A stretch of 64,000 bases of DNA from Solen grandis (taxonomy: Eukaryota > Mollusca > Bivalvia > Adapedonta > Solenidae), in contig CM037795.1 of the NCBI GenBank assembly GCA_021229015.1, positions 17,794,933 through 17,858,932 of the forward strand, read 5' to 3'. The position numbers were made by a program, and so were the translations under genes. Under the pieces are notes generated by a model, which saw only the letters and a list, made by a program, of their open reading frames with translations, was not told where the DNA came from and searched no databases. Positions 11,961 to 24,571 of the stretch are shown here, piece by piece (within the stretch, counting starts at the first letter, position 1; every line of letters begins with the position of its first letter).

Positions 11961-13654
11961 TGTTTGCTTTATACAGAATTTCTTTAGATTTAATAGACAT
12001 TGAGCACAAAATTATTTGACCGATACAAATAATCTGTACTGAGACGAAACATTGCAAAAAGAAAACCTGGTTTTTTGACAATTCCTGTCACTTGTTTTTT
12101 TCTAGAATCAACATTCTGGTTGTTAAGGTAACAGAAAAATTATGCACCTCATTGGTAGGGGACTCCTGTGTTGCATGCAACACCAGTCACTTGTTATGCC
12201 TAGTCCCGGCACATGTTCAGTTACTTTCCATGATACTGAATATTCAGGTATAGATTCACTCGATATTCAGAGCCTAATGATCATCCGAAGATATGTTACT
12301 TCCTTTTTGATCCTCAAATGTTTACAATTTTTATTGAATATTTCTCTACCTCTTTTACTAAAATTATAGTTACAGTTATAAATGTTGCCCCATTTATATC
12401 CGCTTTGGGGAATGGTCTTTTCTAGTGTTTACAGATGTATTCATTGACTTTTTGGCTATTCAGTAATAGGTTGTCAATGGTTGACTTGGTTTACACAAAA
12501 TATAACATAGTTTTGTTTGTGAGAGTGTTCATAAACAGTTGACCAGGCCTTGAATGAGAAAGGTGGGGCTTAAATCTGAAAAGGTACATTCTTAAACAAG
12601 TACATGTATAAAATAAGGGACGTTAAAAAATGTTTAACTTTTATGGGATATTTTTGAAGCCATATACATATGTGCATTTTGTGTTCAGATACTTGCTGTG
12701 GCTATTTATGTACATTTAAAAAAAATAAATTTATTTTTATCACATTTTGTTTTTGTTTCATAGGCCTTCCACTTTTACTGTTTAATTCGCTCTTTACCTC
12801 TTTTCTCTCTATCTTTTTTTTTAAATAAAAATAATTATGCAAAAAGAGGAATTATAGTAAAAGTAGATACAATATATTAATGAAAAAAATCATACATTCA
12901 CGACGCCCTGGTTATATTTGAAAAGAAGAGATTTAGAAGACTAAAAAGTTAGTCGTCTTCTTGATCTTTCATCTTAAAAATGTATATTTAACAATGTGCA
13001 TGTGTTATTAACTTATGTAAATATTCTCAGCCTTTACCGCTGAGGGTTTGAGTCACGGCTTGGTCAATTGGATACAGCCGTAGGTCAGTGGTTCTGTGTT
13101 TCTAGGGTTATTCTTTCCCCTGTGTAAGCTGGACGTCACGGAATGGAAAATGTTAACTCCAGAGAAAAATACCTGTAAGAGTGACATTCTTGTCAGTATT
13201 CAAATGAAAAGAGAAAGAAATGTCATGTTATGATATTGACATTTATTTCACCATTTGTTTCTTACCCACTATTAACAATGTTTTTATCTGTATCTGTCAT
13301 TATATCGTTAGTTTCACAGACTTCAAACTGTCTAGGTTTAATTTTCCTATGTTCCTTTTTGCGAATTCTGATGGCGGCTTGGCTGAATTTTGGCTGTGCC
13401 TGTATGATTACGTTGTAGTATCCTGGAGATTTTATACAACGGCAAGGATAACGCTTATCTAATCATGCAAGTTTGAGCAGCTTCCGATGACTGGTTTGAA
13501 CGAATCCTATGATTTTGCATTGACAATGTTGTCTAGGTTATATTTCAATCAATTGCTGTTTTAGTGAAATAAGTTTTTGTAGTCATCTGTACCAGAACAC
13601 ACTTGGTGTTCAAACAGGATTGTCTTGTTATTACTTGTTTAAAATGTTAATTAT

Positions 13655-14150
13655 ACCCCCGCAAACAAAGTTTTAGAGGAGTTTAAAGGAGTCGGTCTTT
13701 TTGTTTGTTGGTCTATTTGTCGGGATGTCCGTCTGTTGCAAAAAATAATCTTGTTACGCGAACCAATTTTACATTACTTCACAACTTCACCGATTAAGCT
13801 CAAATTTTGCTTATGGATTTATAATTACATGTGCATGGCATTTTTATGTGGTCTTCCAAAAAATTACAGAACTATGGCCCCTTGTTAAAAGTCTGTCGGT
13901 CCGTGGCAAGAACAACTTCTAAATTACTAATAGCACTCAGCTCAAATTTTGCATATTCATGATGTGTAGATGTGTATGACATAATTTATATGTGCGTCAT
14001 CCAAAGAATGACAGAGTTATTGTTCCTGAATTGACGCAATGAATCTTGGATGCGAATTACTTCTACCCTACTCCACCTTTTTTAAAAAATTAAAGGAATT
14101 TTAAAAGGAAGGAAACCCTAAAAAAAATAATTACGTGTAAATATGTATGG
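13655..14150 (+). repeat. Dispersed repeat beginning TATACCCCCGCAAACAAAGT
   Basis: Starts with TATACCCCCGCAAACAAAG, followed by GTCGGTCTTTTTG, CTCAAATTTTGC twice (13798 and 13941) and AACTATGGCCCCT. The style matches the other unit-structured repeats here. A related edge, TATACCCCCGCATTAAG, is at 25836. Confidence 0.55.
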
Positions 14151-14569
14151 CATAACTTATGCTCTCTTCTAAAAGAGGAATTATGGCTTCTGATTACACG
14201 TTAAACCCTAACAAACAAAAAAAATATTCGAAAATACAACACACGCATGGCGGGATATTCATCATCTTCAGTGATAGTTATAGTTTTAATTGGGAATCAA
14301 AGCAATATAAACTACAGTTACCTCTATACGTATTTATTATCAAACAAAAAATAAATATGCCGGTAATATGAGTAGTGACATTCAGGTAGGTCGGTACTCA
14401 AATAAATGGTACTTGCAGTGTATACATATGATCGAGTTGAATTAAGGCACCTTTTGTAAATTAAAGACTTTAAAACCAGTTCAATCAAATTTATATTTGG
14501 TTGCCCGTATACATTTAAGTTCGTATCTCAAACTATTTCGATAACAATAAAACGACGGCTATGGTGGCT

Positions 14570-14571
<2 letters not shown>

Positions 14572-14604
<33 letters not shown>
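14572..14604 (+). repeat. (CA)n microsatellite
   Basis: About 16 uninterrupted CA units. Confidence 0.97.
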
Positions 14605-14606
<2 letters not shown>

Positions 14607-14989
14607 GCATTGCTCTGTATTCCATGGTGACAGTTGTTAACGTTACAGTTGCAGAACGAGGTGGATATTCCAGTTTTCTTGGCCATATTGCATCCGGGTT
14701 CTTGCCTGACATTGTTATGACAACCTCTGATCACAGCTTTACAAAATAGGATTGTGAAAAAATATTTCATGTCAACAGTATTTTAGTCATTTCGGGACCT
14801 TGATTAAATGAGCAAAGCAAACGAAACTGCTGCATTTTGCATTTTTTCCCCATAAAGACAATTAAGTTTTGCACTTCATCATAAGAGCACGCTCTTCAGA
14901 ATTAGACTGCATTGAGTGTTCCAAAAAAAAAATGAAAAAAAAACACCAAAAAACAAATAAAAATAAACACAATTAAGTTATAAGGAGCC

Positions 14990-15110
14990 ATAACTAAGTG
15001 GGAAAGTGTCCTGTTCCATTACATGTATAGTACTGCAATATCACGCGTAGACAAGTGGCATGATACCAAGCCAGTCATATTCTCCTGATCAAGAGGCAGG
15101 CAGTCCTGTA
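14990..15110 (-). mobile_element. SINE fragment
   Basis: GTACTGCAATATCACGCGTA, then ACAAGTGGCATGATACCA, then CTCCTGATCAAGAGGCAGG parallels the SINE bodies at 24181 and 32663 in the same orientation. Confidence 0.5.
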
Positions 15111-15120
15111 TTTCACTTAA

Positions 15121-15314
15121 GGTAATCCATCCATCTTTAAATTGTGATCATGGTCCATCAAGTGAATGTGTGAATTTTATAATGAATGCAAAGCTTTATA
15201 GAATTAAAGCAAAATAGCCTATAATACCAACTTAATAGATGTTTGCATCTGCACGGAAATATTTTGAGGCATTTGAGGGACCATGATTATAATTTAATGA
15301 TGGTTGGATAACCC
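15121..15314. mobile_element. MITE-D with ~40-bp inverted ends
   Basis: The left arm (GGTAATCCATCCATC ... ATCATGGTCC, 15121-15157) and right arm (GGACCATGAT ... GATGGTTGGATAACC, 15278-15313) are imperfect inverted repeats. A related copy in reverse orientation is at 62349-62483. Confidence 0.75.
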
Positions 15315-16228
15315 TAAATGCTAAAAGCGTTTAGCAAGGGTGATCAGAATATTATATCTGTATTGACTTTGGTTTTCCCAAACCCACGTCCTTCACCTTG
15401 GCGATGGTCGCTTAGATCATTTGATTTAAATGGAAAGAAGTTAGGGGAAGGTTGGTTGTAGAGATATAGACGGTAGAGCAATATTCTATCACTCTATATA
15501 CATGAAGTTATAAATATAAGTATCGAAACTGTTCTGAGAAGAACAGGTACTACACATAAAGAGATCATTGTCATACCATCCTTTTCATTTTTCCAAAGAC
15601 CTAATAAACAAGATTGGCAATTAGATCAAATCTCACAAAAGCACGCAACATATTGTCAAAGTCTCGCAAAGTCACGTATTCAAATATCTACTATTCTTTT
15701 GAAGATATGTGAATTTAGATTATATCCTTCGATAGAACATTGTATTACCATCATAATGATACCTTAAATACCAAATTTAGCAAGAAATAAGAAAAAAAAA
15801 TAGGTTTTATGTAAAATGGAAAAGTACCTGCACAAAATGAAAAATGTAAAATTTTGTTGTTTTCTACTACACTGGTTGAATTGAAATAATAATTGAAAAG
15901 TCAAACTGAAAATAATTTCTTGCATATGAGAAACGTTCATTTTATAATATTGTTTTGTAATATTGTTACAGTTTCCTCGGTGATTTTCCATTTTTTTTTT
16001 TAAGTTTGCGAAATTCAATGAACTGTTGTGTGTCGAAACAATTTTACAGGGGTTTCTTATCTCTGTTTAATAGGTCTTTGATTATCAAATGCATGACACC
16101 TCTGTAACTCCGTCTCCCTTTTCGAAAAGAGAAAAGCAGAGCGTGCATTCGAAGCACGTGTGTGTGGGATTACTGTTACTGATATTGCAACAGTAATCAC
16201 ACATACACTTACACACATTCACATCACC

Positions 16229-16232
<4 letters not shown>

Positions 16233-16274
<42 letters not shown>
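16233..16274 (+). repeat. (TA)n microsatellite
   Basis: About 20 TA units, preceded by an ACAC-rich stretch. Confidence 0.97.
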
Positions 16275-16277
<3 letters not shown>

Positions 16278-16294
16278 CTGATTTGCAATGACAT

Positions 16295-16420
16295 ATGGTT
16301 GGTGGTTCTACCCGGATGTCTCCGTGCAGTCGGGGTCTTCCTCCACCTGTAATTAGCTGGACGTCGCTATATGACTGAAATACTGTCGAAGCGACGGTAA
16401 ACTCAAATAGTCAAGTCAAG
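16295..16420 (+). mobile_element. SINE 3' part
   Basis: GTCTCCGTGCAGTCGGGGTC, CTGTAATTAGCTGGACGTCG and ATGACTGAAATACTGTCG ... CGACGGTAAAC. A sister copy is at 26535-26650. Confidence 0.65.
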
Positions 16421-17898
16421 ACAAGTCTTGCAATGAGATATATACTGTTTAAAATCATTGAAAATATAACAAAAATAATATGATAAAATTAGTCCGCACG
16501 ATTGATTCACAGGACATTTCTGACTCTAAAACCACTTTCAATCAAACCGGTGGATGGTATTCAACATTTAAAGCAAAGAAGCGCAAATTTGTTACAGTTC
16601 ATATTTTCAGGTTTTGCGTGGTTTACGATGGTATTGAAATTCAACATAAAAACGATAAATAATACATACAGTCTCAGTGAAATTTAAATGTCAGCGAAAA
16701 AGAATGCCTCTACAATATACATGTAGTTTGTGCCTTGTCAGCATGATTAATGGTGAATCATACTTCTTCAAGTTTTATGTGCTTAGGCTATAAGGAAAAC
16801 ATCAAATAAGACAATGTCATACTTTCTATAAATAAACAACAACATAAAGTGTTCACTTGACACAATATCGAACTTTTTTCCTTTTTTAATTTTTCCCGTG
16901 CGTCACTTAACCGACATAAAACAAGATCACACCAAGATGGTAGAATGTAGTGCATGTACATAGTCAAATTGTGATAAAATCATGATAAGATATGTCTTTC
17001 CATATGCTGCATATGTCTGTGGTCTTTCAATAGCATGAAAAAAAATATGGAGCGTCAAATAAAAAGTTATAGTAAAACACTACAATTTTTTTTTGCTCAG
17101 GCTTCGTATATTGCAATAGAAAAGGTATGCGGATCATGATTATTTTATTCCTCATGCAATTCATAATATCTTTAATAATATGCGCCGTGGCCCTTTTACA
17201 TATCAGAATTCATGTGAAATTCACTTGATTATAAATTTACTTCTTATACTTATAATATTCTAATAATGTTTTATGATGAAGTGACTTTCGATTGAATACA
17301 AGCAACTGATTTCATTATTCATATGACCAAGGTCAAATTTGCCTGTCTTTGTATGACATGGACCTGATTTATTGCAGCCATCTTGTAATGTAATAGAATG
17401 TTTTATATTTTTTTTATATTTATTTTTCCATTGTGTAACTGCATCAAGTTTAGTGACTCCTTGCAAAAGTCCCGCAAATTCTGTTTACATGTACTATAAT
17501 CTTTTGACGCAAGCGTCAAAGAATCGGACCAAAGGTGCTCTGCTGTTTCTTTCTTCTTCTCTTCTTCTCTTAACGCAGTAATACATAAAGAACAAGCACG
17601 TAAAAGGAGTTTTTGAGGTGGTCCCTATAACTGACGTTTTTAGAAGGTAACTGGTAATAGAAAACGTAATAATGTGGAATAATCTGGTTTACAACCTGTG
17701 TTCCCACACTCAAATGTTATTATTGTTAGTAAGAAAAGTTTAAGTACGAAAAAGGCAAGTACGTGTATACTTGATTTTGTGTAAGTACAATAAAACACTC
17801 CGCAGATAAAACCTAAAATGTTACACTTAATTTTAAATATCGGAAAATATAATAACACCTGTCATAATCATTGCCATAAACAATTTAAAGAAAAGACG

Positions 17899-17925
17899 AC
17901 ACACACACACACACACACACACACA
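17899..17925 (+). repeat. (CA)n microsatellite
   Basis: About 13 AC units. Confidence 0.95.
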
Positions 17926-18637
17926 TTTACAAAATGACATCATGTAAAGACAGGCTTGGAGAAACGTACAGCACTGTTCTGCAATTAACAACCGTATCAG
18001 GAACCGTGCCGGCTCTTATGCTTCTTAAAGGAACCTGACTAATTATTTATATCTTGCATCATTATTATTCATTATTATTTGCAATAAATTGATTAACCTA
18101 GTATTTCTTTTCATCTTTCTTTCTTTTCTACACATGAATCGTTTTTTATAACGAATAATAATCATAATGCGCTTATGTCATTTCATTCATGGATAATATT
18201 TTATTTTCATTGATGAAAACCTACAATAACAACGACATATTTAATTATATAAAATTAAATAGTTTCAATTCTGATGTCAATATTTTGATTCAGTCTGAAG
18301 AGGAAAATCAAATACAGTAAAAAAAACAGTAATCTATAGGGTACACACGTATAAATCCTTCTTGATATTTTACTGTCAAGTTTCATATCTTCACTTTGAC
18401 GTGTCTGATCGCACAAGTACATTAAAAATAAATCACGCCGAATTTAGAAAATGGTTGTGTAATCCACAACACAGACTTTAAAACTAGCTTACTTTATTAA
18501 ATCAATTACACCTGGCTCTGTTACAAGTTATTTAATAGGCCGTAATGTATTCCGTCACGATAGTTTAATAGCCTCGATGGAATCTGTTGGCAGTCATGCA
18601 TTTTTTTCTAACTCAATCACGGTTCTTAACTGTAGTT

Positions 18638-19111
18638 TCAAAGATATATTATTTTAATTCCAAAATTTTTCCTTTTAGTTCTTCCCTTTATTTGATGCAA
18701 TCGTTCACATTGCTCCCGTTTCCTTTGTTTCATTGTTTGGTGATCACATTCCGTTTCCTTTGAAAGTTTATTACCATTGACCGAATCTTTGCGAAACCGT
18801 CCCCTTTCTACATTCCATTTAAATCCCGCTTTTTCCCGAATTACTTTCAAACTCTCGCGGCGTGAAATCTCTATTGACTCTTTTGTACCTCTAGTTTTGG
18901 AGAGTTCAGAAAATGGTGTCGATTTCTGCTGTACGCGGTCCGTTAAATCGAGCAAGGTGTTCTCTCGTCGTGTTTGATGAGCCTCCAGTAGTTTCTTTCT
19001 TTGCTTTTCGAGATGCACCAGAACTTCATCAAGATTTCTCTTTTCCTTTTGTATTTTTAGGCTCGTAAGAATAGGCACGTCAAACACGTCATGACCTTCA
19101 TCGTCATCCAT
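18638..19111 (-). CDS. Unrecognised basic, helical 157-residue protein (single-exon candidate)
   Basis: The reading frame runs from ATG at 19111 to TAA at 18638; an in-frame ATG 13 codons earlier (19150) is a less likely start. The N-terminus is acidic (MDDDEGHDVFD). The rest is rich in Lys, Arg and Glu, with a probable helix around LVHLEKQRKKLLEAH and a basic C-terminus (TMKQRKREQCERLHQIKGR). There is no signal peptide, membrane segment or family motif that I recognise. A minus-strand AATAAA lies at 18498-18493, about 140 bases past the stop, which supports a transcript end. It is the longest non-repetitive open frame without an assigned family in the window. GC in the frame is higher than its surroundings. 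It could be a lineage-specific protein, the last exon of a longer gene, or chance. Transcript data would decide. Confidence 0.45.
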   Translation of the reverse strand: MDDDEGHDVFDVPILTSLKIQKEKRNLDEVLVHLEKQRKKLLEAHQTRRENTLLDLTDRVQQKSTPFSELSKTRGTKESIEISRRESLKVIREKAGFKWNVERGRFRKDSVNGNKLSKETECDHQTMKQRKREQCERLHQIKGRTKRKNFGIKIIYL

Positions 19112-19150
19112 CTCAAACAACGACAATAAAATAAGATAACACTTTTTCAA

Positions 19151-20779
19151 AATAACTGGTCACTCCAAGAAGTGCGTGACGAAGATCACCTCAAATAATG
19201 CATCTTTCAGAAATAAACCTGGACATTTACTCATTCCTGTGGAAAAATCACACTCTGAAAAGATAGCCTACGAGACTGTCTGTTTTATACTGTATACGTC
19301 ATTGTTTCCACGTTCAATTAATATTTAATTAAGTGCTGATCAAAGAAACCTTGTCGACAAAATGCAATACGCATTTCATTGTTTGATGTAGCACTGGAAA
19401 AGTAGCATAGATATTGAAAGTAAATGAGCTCTCGCTGTGAAAAAAGGTGGAAGGTCACGATCGATGGTCCTAATTCAATGTATAATGAGTTTGTTTTTCC
19501 TGAATCAATCAAAATTGTAAATTTGCACAAATGCACTTATCTGGTTTACGGTACTTTTTTATGTTTACAATTGCTCTCTTACTGCGCAGCTATGTAAACA
19601 TCTTTGATCACAATAGATGATTTCTTCCTGTATATATTGTCTTTTATTGATGATAGTTAAGCAATAGCCTAAGACGTTTTTTTTCCCTTGTTAAGCACGC
19701 CGAACTGAAATATTTAGGGAATACAGCTTACTCACTTTGAATTGTCAACATGATAAATGGCCAACTTGGGATTTCACAATCCGCGTCGCACATATACACA
19801 GGTAAGTAAATGATTCTAAAAGGTCTTATTTATGAGTCAACGTGTTCGAGGGGATATGACAGTTCAAGGGTATGTCTTTCAAAGAACCCTTGATGGTTTT
19901 TTCTCAATCTTCATCGAATCGGTACATGTCAACGAAAAGATTTTTATAAATCTTATTCAAATCTTGTGTTAAATAATTGTCCTTAAAACGCACTTATATC
20001 ACATAATGTTATCTCAGCTGAAGGTGTCTAGTGCGACGGTAAAGCACGGGATCCTGGATCAGAACTTTGTGAGTTCGATCCCTATTTGGAGAAAATTCTT
20101 CATTACCTTCCCGGATGCAAACAATTAGATATGTATATATATAATGAAGCACTGGCATGAGGGTTTAACACAAGATGAACTGACTTTGTTTTTAACCGTC
20201 TTAAAATGATAATATAGTAGAATCAGAAACTTGTGTTCTCCTTCTGACTTGTGCGTTTAGAGGATGTCCATGCCGTTTTTGTAGCGGAGACGGCAATACG
20301 ATACATGATTATAGAATCTGGTCTATGTATGTATGTATTCTTTGAAATATAGCTGCAACTGTATTTTTTTCTTATTTCAGTCGGGCTCAATCTGTACTAA
20401 TTTTGACCGTTTGCTCAATTTAAGATATCTTGTTAATCATGGTCAATACTGATTATGATATCTAACTCCGGCGCAGTGGATTAACTCTGCATGAGACCGA
20501 CTTATATAAGGGGAATAACTCTATCAAACTTGTACCACAGTTCTAATGCGCCGATTCACTAATAATACGATCTTTTATTGATGTAACAGGTTTTTGTCGT
20601 TCTTTTCTAGATAAAAGTGCAATAAGTAACATCAGAAGCTGTGCAGAACTCTGACCTAGATAAACTGAACTAAAAGAATTTCAGACCTGGTAAGTGAGGC
20701 AGGAAATCTTTTAATAAAAGGCGTAAAAAACACATGCCAAGTTGATGAAATAATTGGAGGCCCATATTGACTCCAATAA
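19151..20779. other. Unassigned stretch between orphan ORF and gap
   Basis: A tRNA-like SINE head is at 20029-20090. Two consensus splice donors (GTAAGT at 19802 and 20690) end short open or UTR-like stretches. Either could be a 5' exon of the lipid-binding gene downstream, but neither encodes the family's N-terminus. Nothing else is seen. Confidence 0.35.
20029..20090 (+). mobile_element. tRNA-like SINE head
   Basis: GGTGTCTAGTGCGACGG (A-box-like) and GTGAGTTCGATCCC (B-box) are spaced as in tRNA-derived SINEs. No complete tRNA fold is apparent. Confidence 0.55.
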
Positions 20780-20879
20780 NNNNNNNNNNNNNNNNNNNNN
20801 NNNNNNNNNNNNNNNNNNNNNNNNNNNNNNNNNNNNNNNNNNNNNNNNNNNNNNNNNNNNNNNNNNNNNNNNNNNNNNN
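20780..20879. other. Assembly gap (100 N)
   Basis: Exactly 100 Ns, a conventional gap of unknown true size, directly beside a minisatellite. The repeat probably caused the break. Confidence 0.99.
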
Positions 20880-21938
20880 CCTACTACGTGTCTTCCACTA
20901 TCTCTTGCCTTTTACGTATAACCAACGACAACCTACTACGTGTCTCCCACTATCTCCTGCCATTTACGTATAACCAACGACAGCCTACTACATGTCTCCC
21001 TCTATCTCCTGCCTTTTACGTATAACCCATGGCAACCTACTACGTGTCTCCCACTATCTCCTGCCTTTTACGTATAACCCACGACAACCTACTACGTGTC
21101 TTCCACTATCTCCTGCCTTTTACGTATAACCAACGACAACCTACTACGTGTCTCCCACTATCTCCTGCCTTTTACGTATAACCCACGACAACCTACTACG
21201 TGTCTCCCACTATCTCCTGCCTTTTACGTATAACCCACGACAACCTACTACGTGTCTCCCACTATCTCCTGCCTTTTACGTATAACCAACGACAACCTAC
21301 TACGAGTCTCCACCTATCTCTTGCCTATTACGTTTAACCCACGGCAACCTACTACGTGTCTACCACAATCTCCTGCCTTTTACGTGTAACCAACGACAAC
21401 CTACTACGTGTCGTCCACTATCTCCTGCCTTTTAAGTATTACCCACGACAACCTACCACGTGTCTCCCACTATATCCTGCCTTTTACGTATAACCAACGA
21501 CAACCTACTACGGTCTCACTATATACTGCCTTTTACGTGTAACCAACGACAACCTACTACGTGTCGTCCACTATCTCCTGCCTTTTACGTATAACCCACG
21601 GCAACCTACTACGTGTCTCCCACTATCTCCTGCCTTTTACGTATAACCAACGACAACCTACTACGTGTCGTCCACAATCTCCTGCCTTTTACGTATAACC
21701 CACGACAACCTACCACGTGTCTCCCAATATATCCTACCTTTTACATATAACCAACGACAACCTACTACGTGTCGTCCACTATATACTGCCTTTTACGTAT
21801 AACCATTGGCAACCTACTACGTGTCTCCCACTATCTCCTGCATTTTACGTATAACCAACGACAACCTACTACGTGTCTCCACCTGTCTCTTGCCTTTTAC
21901 GTATAACCCCCGACAACCTACTACGTGTCTTCCACTAT
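20880..21938 (+). repeat. Minisatellite, 52-bp unit (~20 copies)
   Basis: The unit contains CCTACTACGTGTCTCCCACT, ATCTCCTGCC and TTTTACGTATAACCAACGAC. It runs from the gap edge to 21938, so the true array is probably longer. Variants alternate CCCACGACAA/CCAACGACAA and CTCCCACT/CGTCCACT. Confidence 0.95.
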
Positions 21939-23579
21939 CCACGGCTGTCTGGTCATGTATCACCCACGCATGTCTGTTACATCTCACCCACGGCTGTCTC
22001 GTCATGTATCACCCACGCATGTCTGTTACATCTCACCCACGCATGTCTCGTCATGTATCACCCACGCATGTCTGTTACATCTCACCCACGCATGTCTCGT
22101 CATGTATCACCCACGCATGTCTGTTACATCTCACCCACGGCTGTCTCGTCATGTATCACCCACGCATGTCTGTTACATCTCACCCACGGCTGTCTCGTCA
22201 TGTATCACCCACGCATGTCTGGTTATGTATCACCCACGCATGTCTGTTACATCTCACCCACGGCTGTCTCGTCATGTATCACCCACGGCTGTCTCGTCAT
22301 GTATCACCCACGGCTGTCTCGTCATGTATCACCCACGCATGTCTGTTACATCTCACCCACGGCTGTCTCGTCATGTATCACCCACGCATGTCTGTTACAT
22401 CTCACCCACGGCTGTCTCGTCATGTATCACCCACGCATGTCTGTTACATCTCACCCACGGCTGTCTCGTCATGTATCACCCACGCATGTCTGGTCATGTT
22501 TCACCCACGCATGTCTGTTACATCTCACCCATGGCTGTCTCGTCATGTATCACCCACGCATGTCTGTTACATCTCACCCACGGCTGTCTCGTCATGTATC
22601 ACCCACGCATGTCTGGTCATGTATCACCCACGCATGTCTGTTACATCTCCTGGCTGTTCGTCATGTATACACCCACGCATGTCTCATGTATCACCACGCA
22701 TGCTGTTACTGTATCACCCACGCATGTCTGTACATCTCACCCACGGCTGTCTGTTCATGTATACCCACGCATGTCTGTCATGTATCACCACGATGTCTGT
22801 TACATCTCCCTGGCTGTCTCGTATGTATCACCCACGCATGTCGTACATTCTACCACGATGTGTTCATCTCACCACGCTGTTCGTCATGTATCACCCACGC
22901 ATGCTTGTTACATCTCACTCACGCTGTCTTCTCATGTAATCACCCACGCATTCTGTTACATCTCACCCGCATGTTCGTCATGTATCACCCACGCATGTCT
23001 GTTACATCTCACCCACGGCTGTCTCGTCATGTATCACCCACGCATGTCTGTTACATCTCACCCACGGCTGTCTCGTCATGTATCACCCACGCATGTCTGG
23101 TCATGTATCACCCACGCATGTCTGTTACAGCTCACCCACGGCTGTCTCGTCATGTATCACTCACGCATGTCTCGTCATGTATCACCCACGCATGTCTGTT
23201 ACATCTCACCCACGGCTGTCTCGTCATGTATCACCCACGGCTGTCTCGTCATGTATCACTCACGCATGTCTCGTCATGTATCACCCACGCATGTCTGTTA
23301 CATCTCACCCACGGCTGTCTCGTCATGTATCACCCACGGCTGTCTCGTCATGTATCACCCACGCATGTCTGGTCATGTATCACCCACGCATGTCTGTTAC
23401 AGCTCACCCACGGCTGTCTCGTCATGTATCACTCACGCATGTCTCGTCATGTATCACCCACGCATGTCTGTTACATCTCACCCACGGCTGTCTCGTCATG
23501 TATCACCCACGGCTGTCTCGTCATGTATCACCCACGCATGTCTGTTACATCTCACCCACGGCTGTTTGATCATGTATCA
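21939..23579 (+). repeat. Minisatellite, alternating 24/25-bp units (~66 monomers)
   Basis: Two monomers, CACCCACGCATGTCTGTTAC+ATCT and CACCCACGGCTGTCTCGTCA+TGTAT, make a 49-bp higher-order unit with occasional swaps. All three plus-strand frames stay open for 377-578 codons because no monomer register contains a stop. Equal openness in three frames argues against translation. The part 22640-22990 carries many single-base losses. Confidence 0.95.
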
Positions 23580-23676
23580 TCGTACTGTATCACGACTATC
23601 TAACGGACTGGGTCGATTGTGGGTGACCGACTCGTGTTATTATATACATGAACCTCATTGAAACTAATATTGCAAA

Positions 23677-23760
23677 CATACTCGTGTATAAAGTCCAATA
23701 GTAATGCCTTGAATCAAACATACTCGTGTATAAAGTCCAATAGTAATGCCTTGAACTAAC
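23677..23760 (+). repeat. 42-bp direct duplication
   Basis: CATACTCGTGTATAAAGTCC and the following text through GCCTTGAA occur twice back to back (23677 and 23719). Confidence 0.9.
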
Positions 23761-23865
23761 AAAAACACATTTATCAACTATATTGAGGTCGTATATGGCT
23801 ATATGAACTGTAGAACAGGGTCTCAAGTGTGCAGTCTCAAGATAACTGAAACGCCGTCGTTTGAA

Positions 23866-24180
23866 GGTTGGTATGGTGGCATATTTCTGCCAGCCACTTA
23901 TCCACTACTCTGAAAAATTGTCACATATCGAGTTAATATCTGGCAGGTAGAAAACTTTCGTGTTACCCTCTTAGGTATCTGAACAGGACACAACTGTCTG
24001 TTAGTGCCCGCTACTGCCAACCACATATTCACTTGTGTTAACTGGATATCATACTTTTTTCCAGACAATTAAGTGAAAAAATGCTTGTTATCCTCATAAC
24101 TTAACTGACAAACTTGAAAAAGGCGAGATATCCAGTTATCTTAAGTGAATATATGGCAGAAATATGCCACCATATGTTGG
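23866..24180. mobile_element. MITE-E with inverted ends TGGTGGCATATTTCTGCCA
   Basis: Left arm 23866-23893 and right arm 24154-24180 are inverted copies sharing TGGTGGCATATTTCTGCCA. Total 315 bp with no coding potential. A SINE abuts its right end. Confidence 0.82.
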
Positions 24181-24300
24181 TTTTAACGTCCCACTGACAG
24201 TATCGCAGTCATTCTACACAAGACAACGCAATATTACGCTGGTCCCATAAACCAGTGGCATGATACCAAACCCGGTCACTTAATCCTGGCATTTAGCTAA
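24181..24300 (-). mobile_element. SINE copy
   Basis: On the plus strand it starts TTTTAACGTCCCACTGACAG, the complement of the conserved SINE tail, followed by AGTGGCATGATACCAAACCC and TCCTGGCATTTAGCTAACCA. Confidence 0.65.
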
Positions 24301-24368
24301 CCAGCTATTGATACAAGATTTTCTTTTCTTTTTTTTAACATTGTTTATTGCCTCTTTAAAAAGAGCAC

Positions 24369-24571
<203 letters not shown>

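Larger units (their letters stand above)
7361..18492. other. Repeat-rich intergenic stretch
   Basis: Starts with the Derlin 3' UTR of unknown length. No further exon is supported; open frames are short and without family motifs. Named repeats are listed separately. Stretches 8447-9868, 11961-13020, 15315-16230, 16421-17898 and 17926-18492 show only AT-rich single-copy-looking sequence and homopolymers. Confidence 0.55.

Noticed and set aside
21806..23661. Three overlapping open frames of 377-578 codons, rich in HPRMSVTSHPRLSRHVS-type text
   Set aside because: All three plus frames are open together because the 24/25-bp monomers lack stops in that direction. Frame shifts at each monomer length make a conserved protein impossible.
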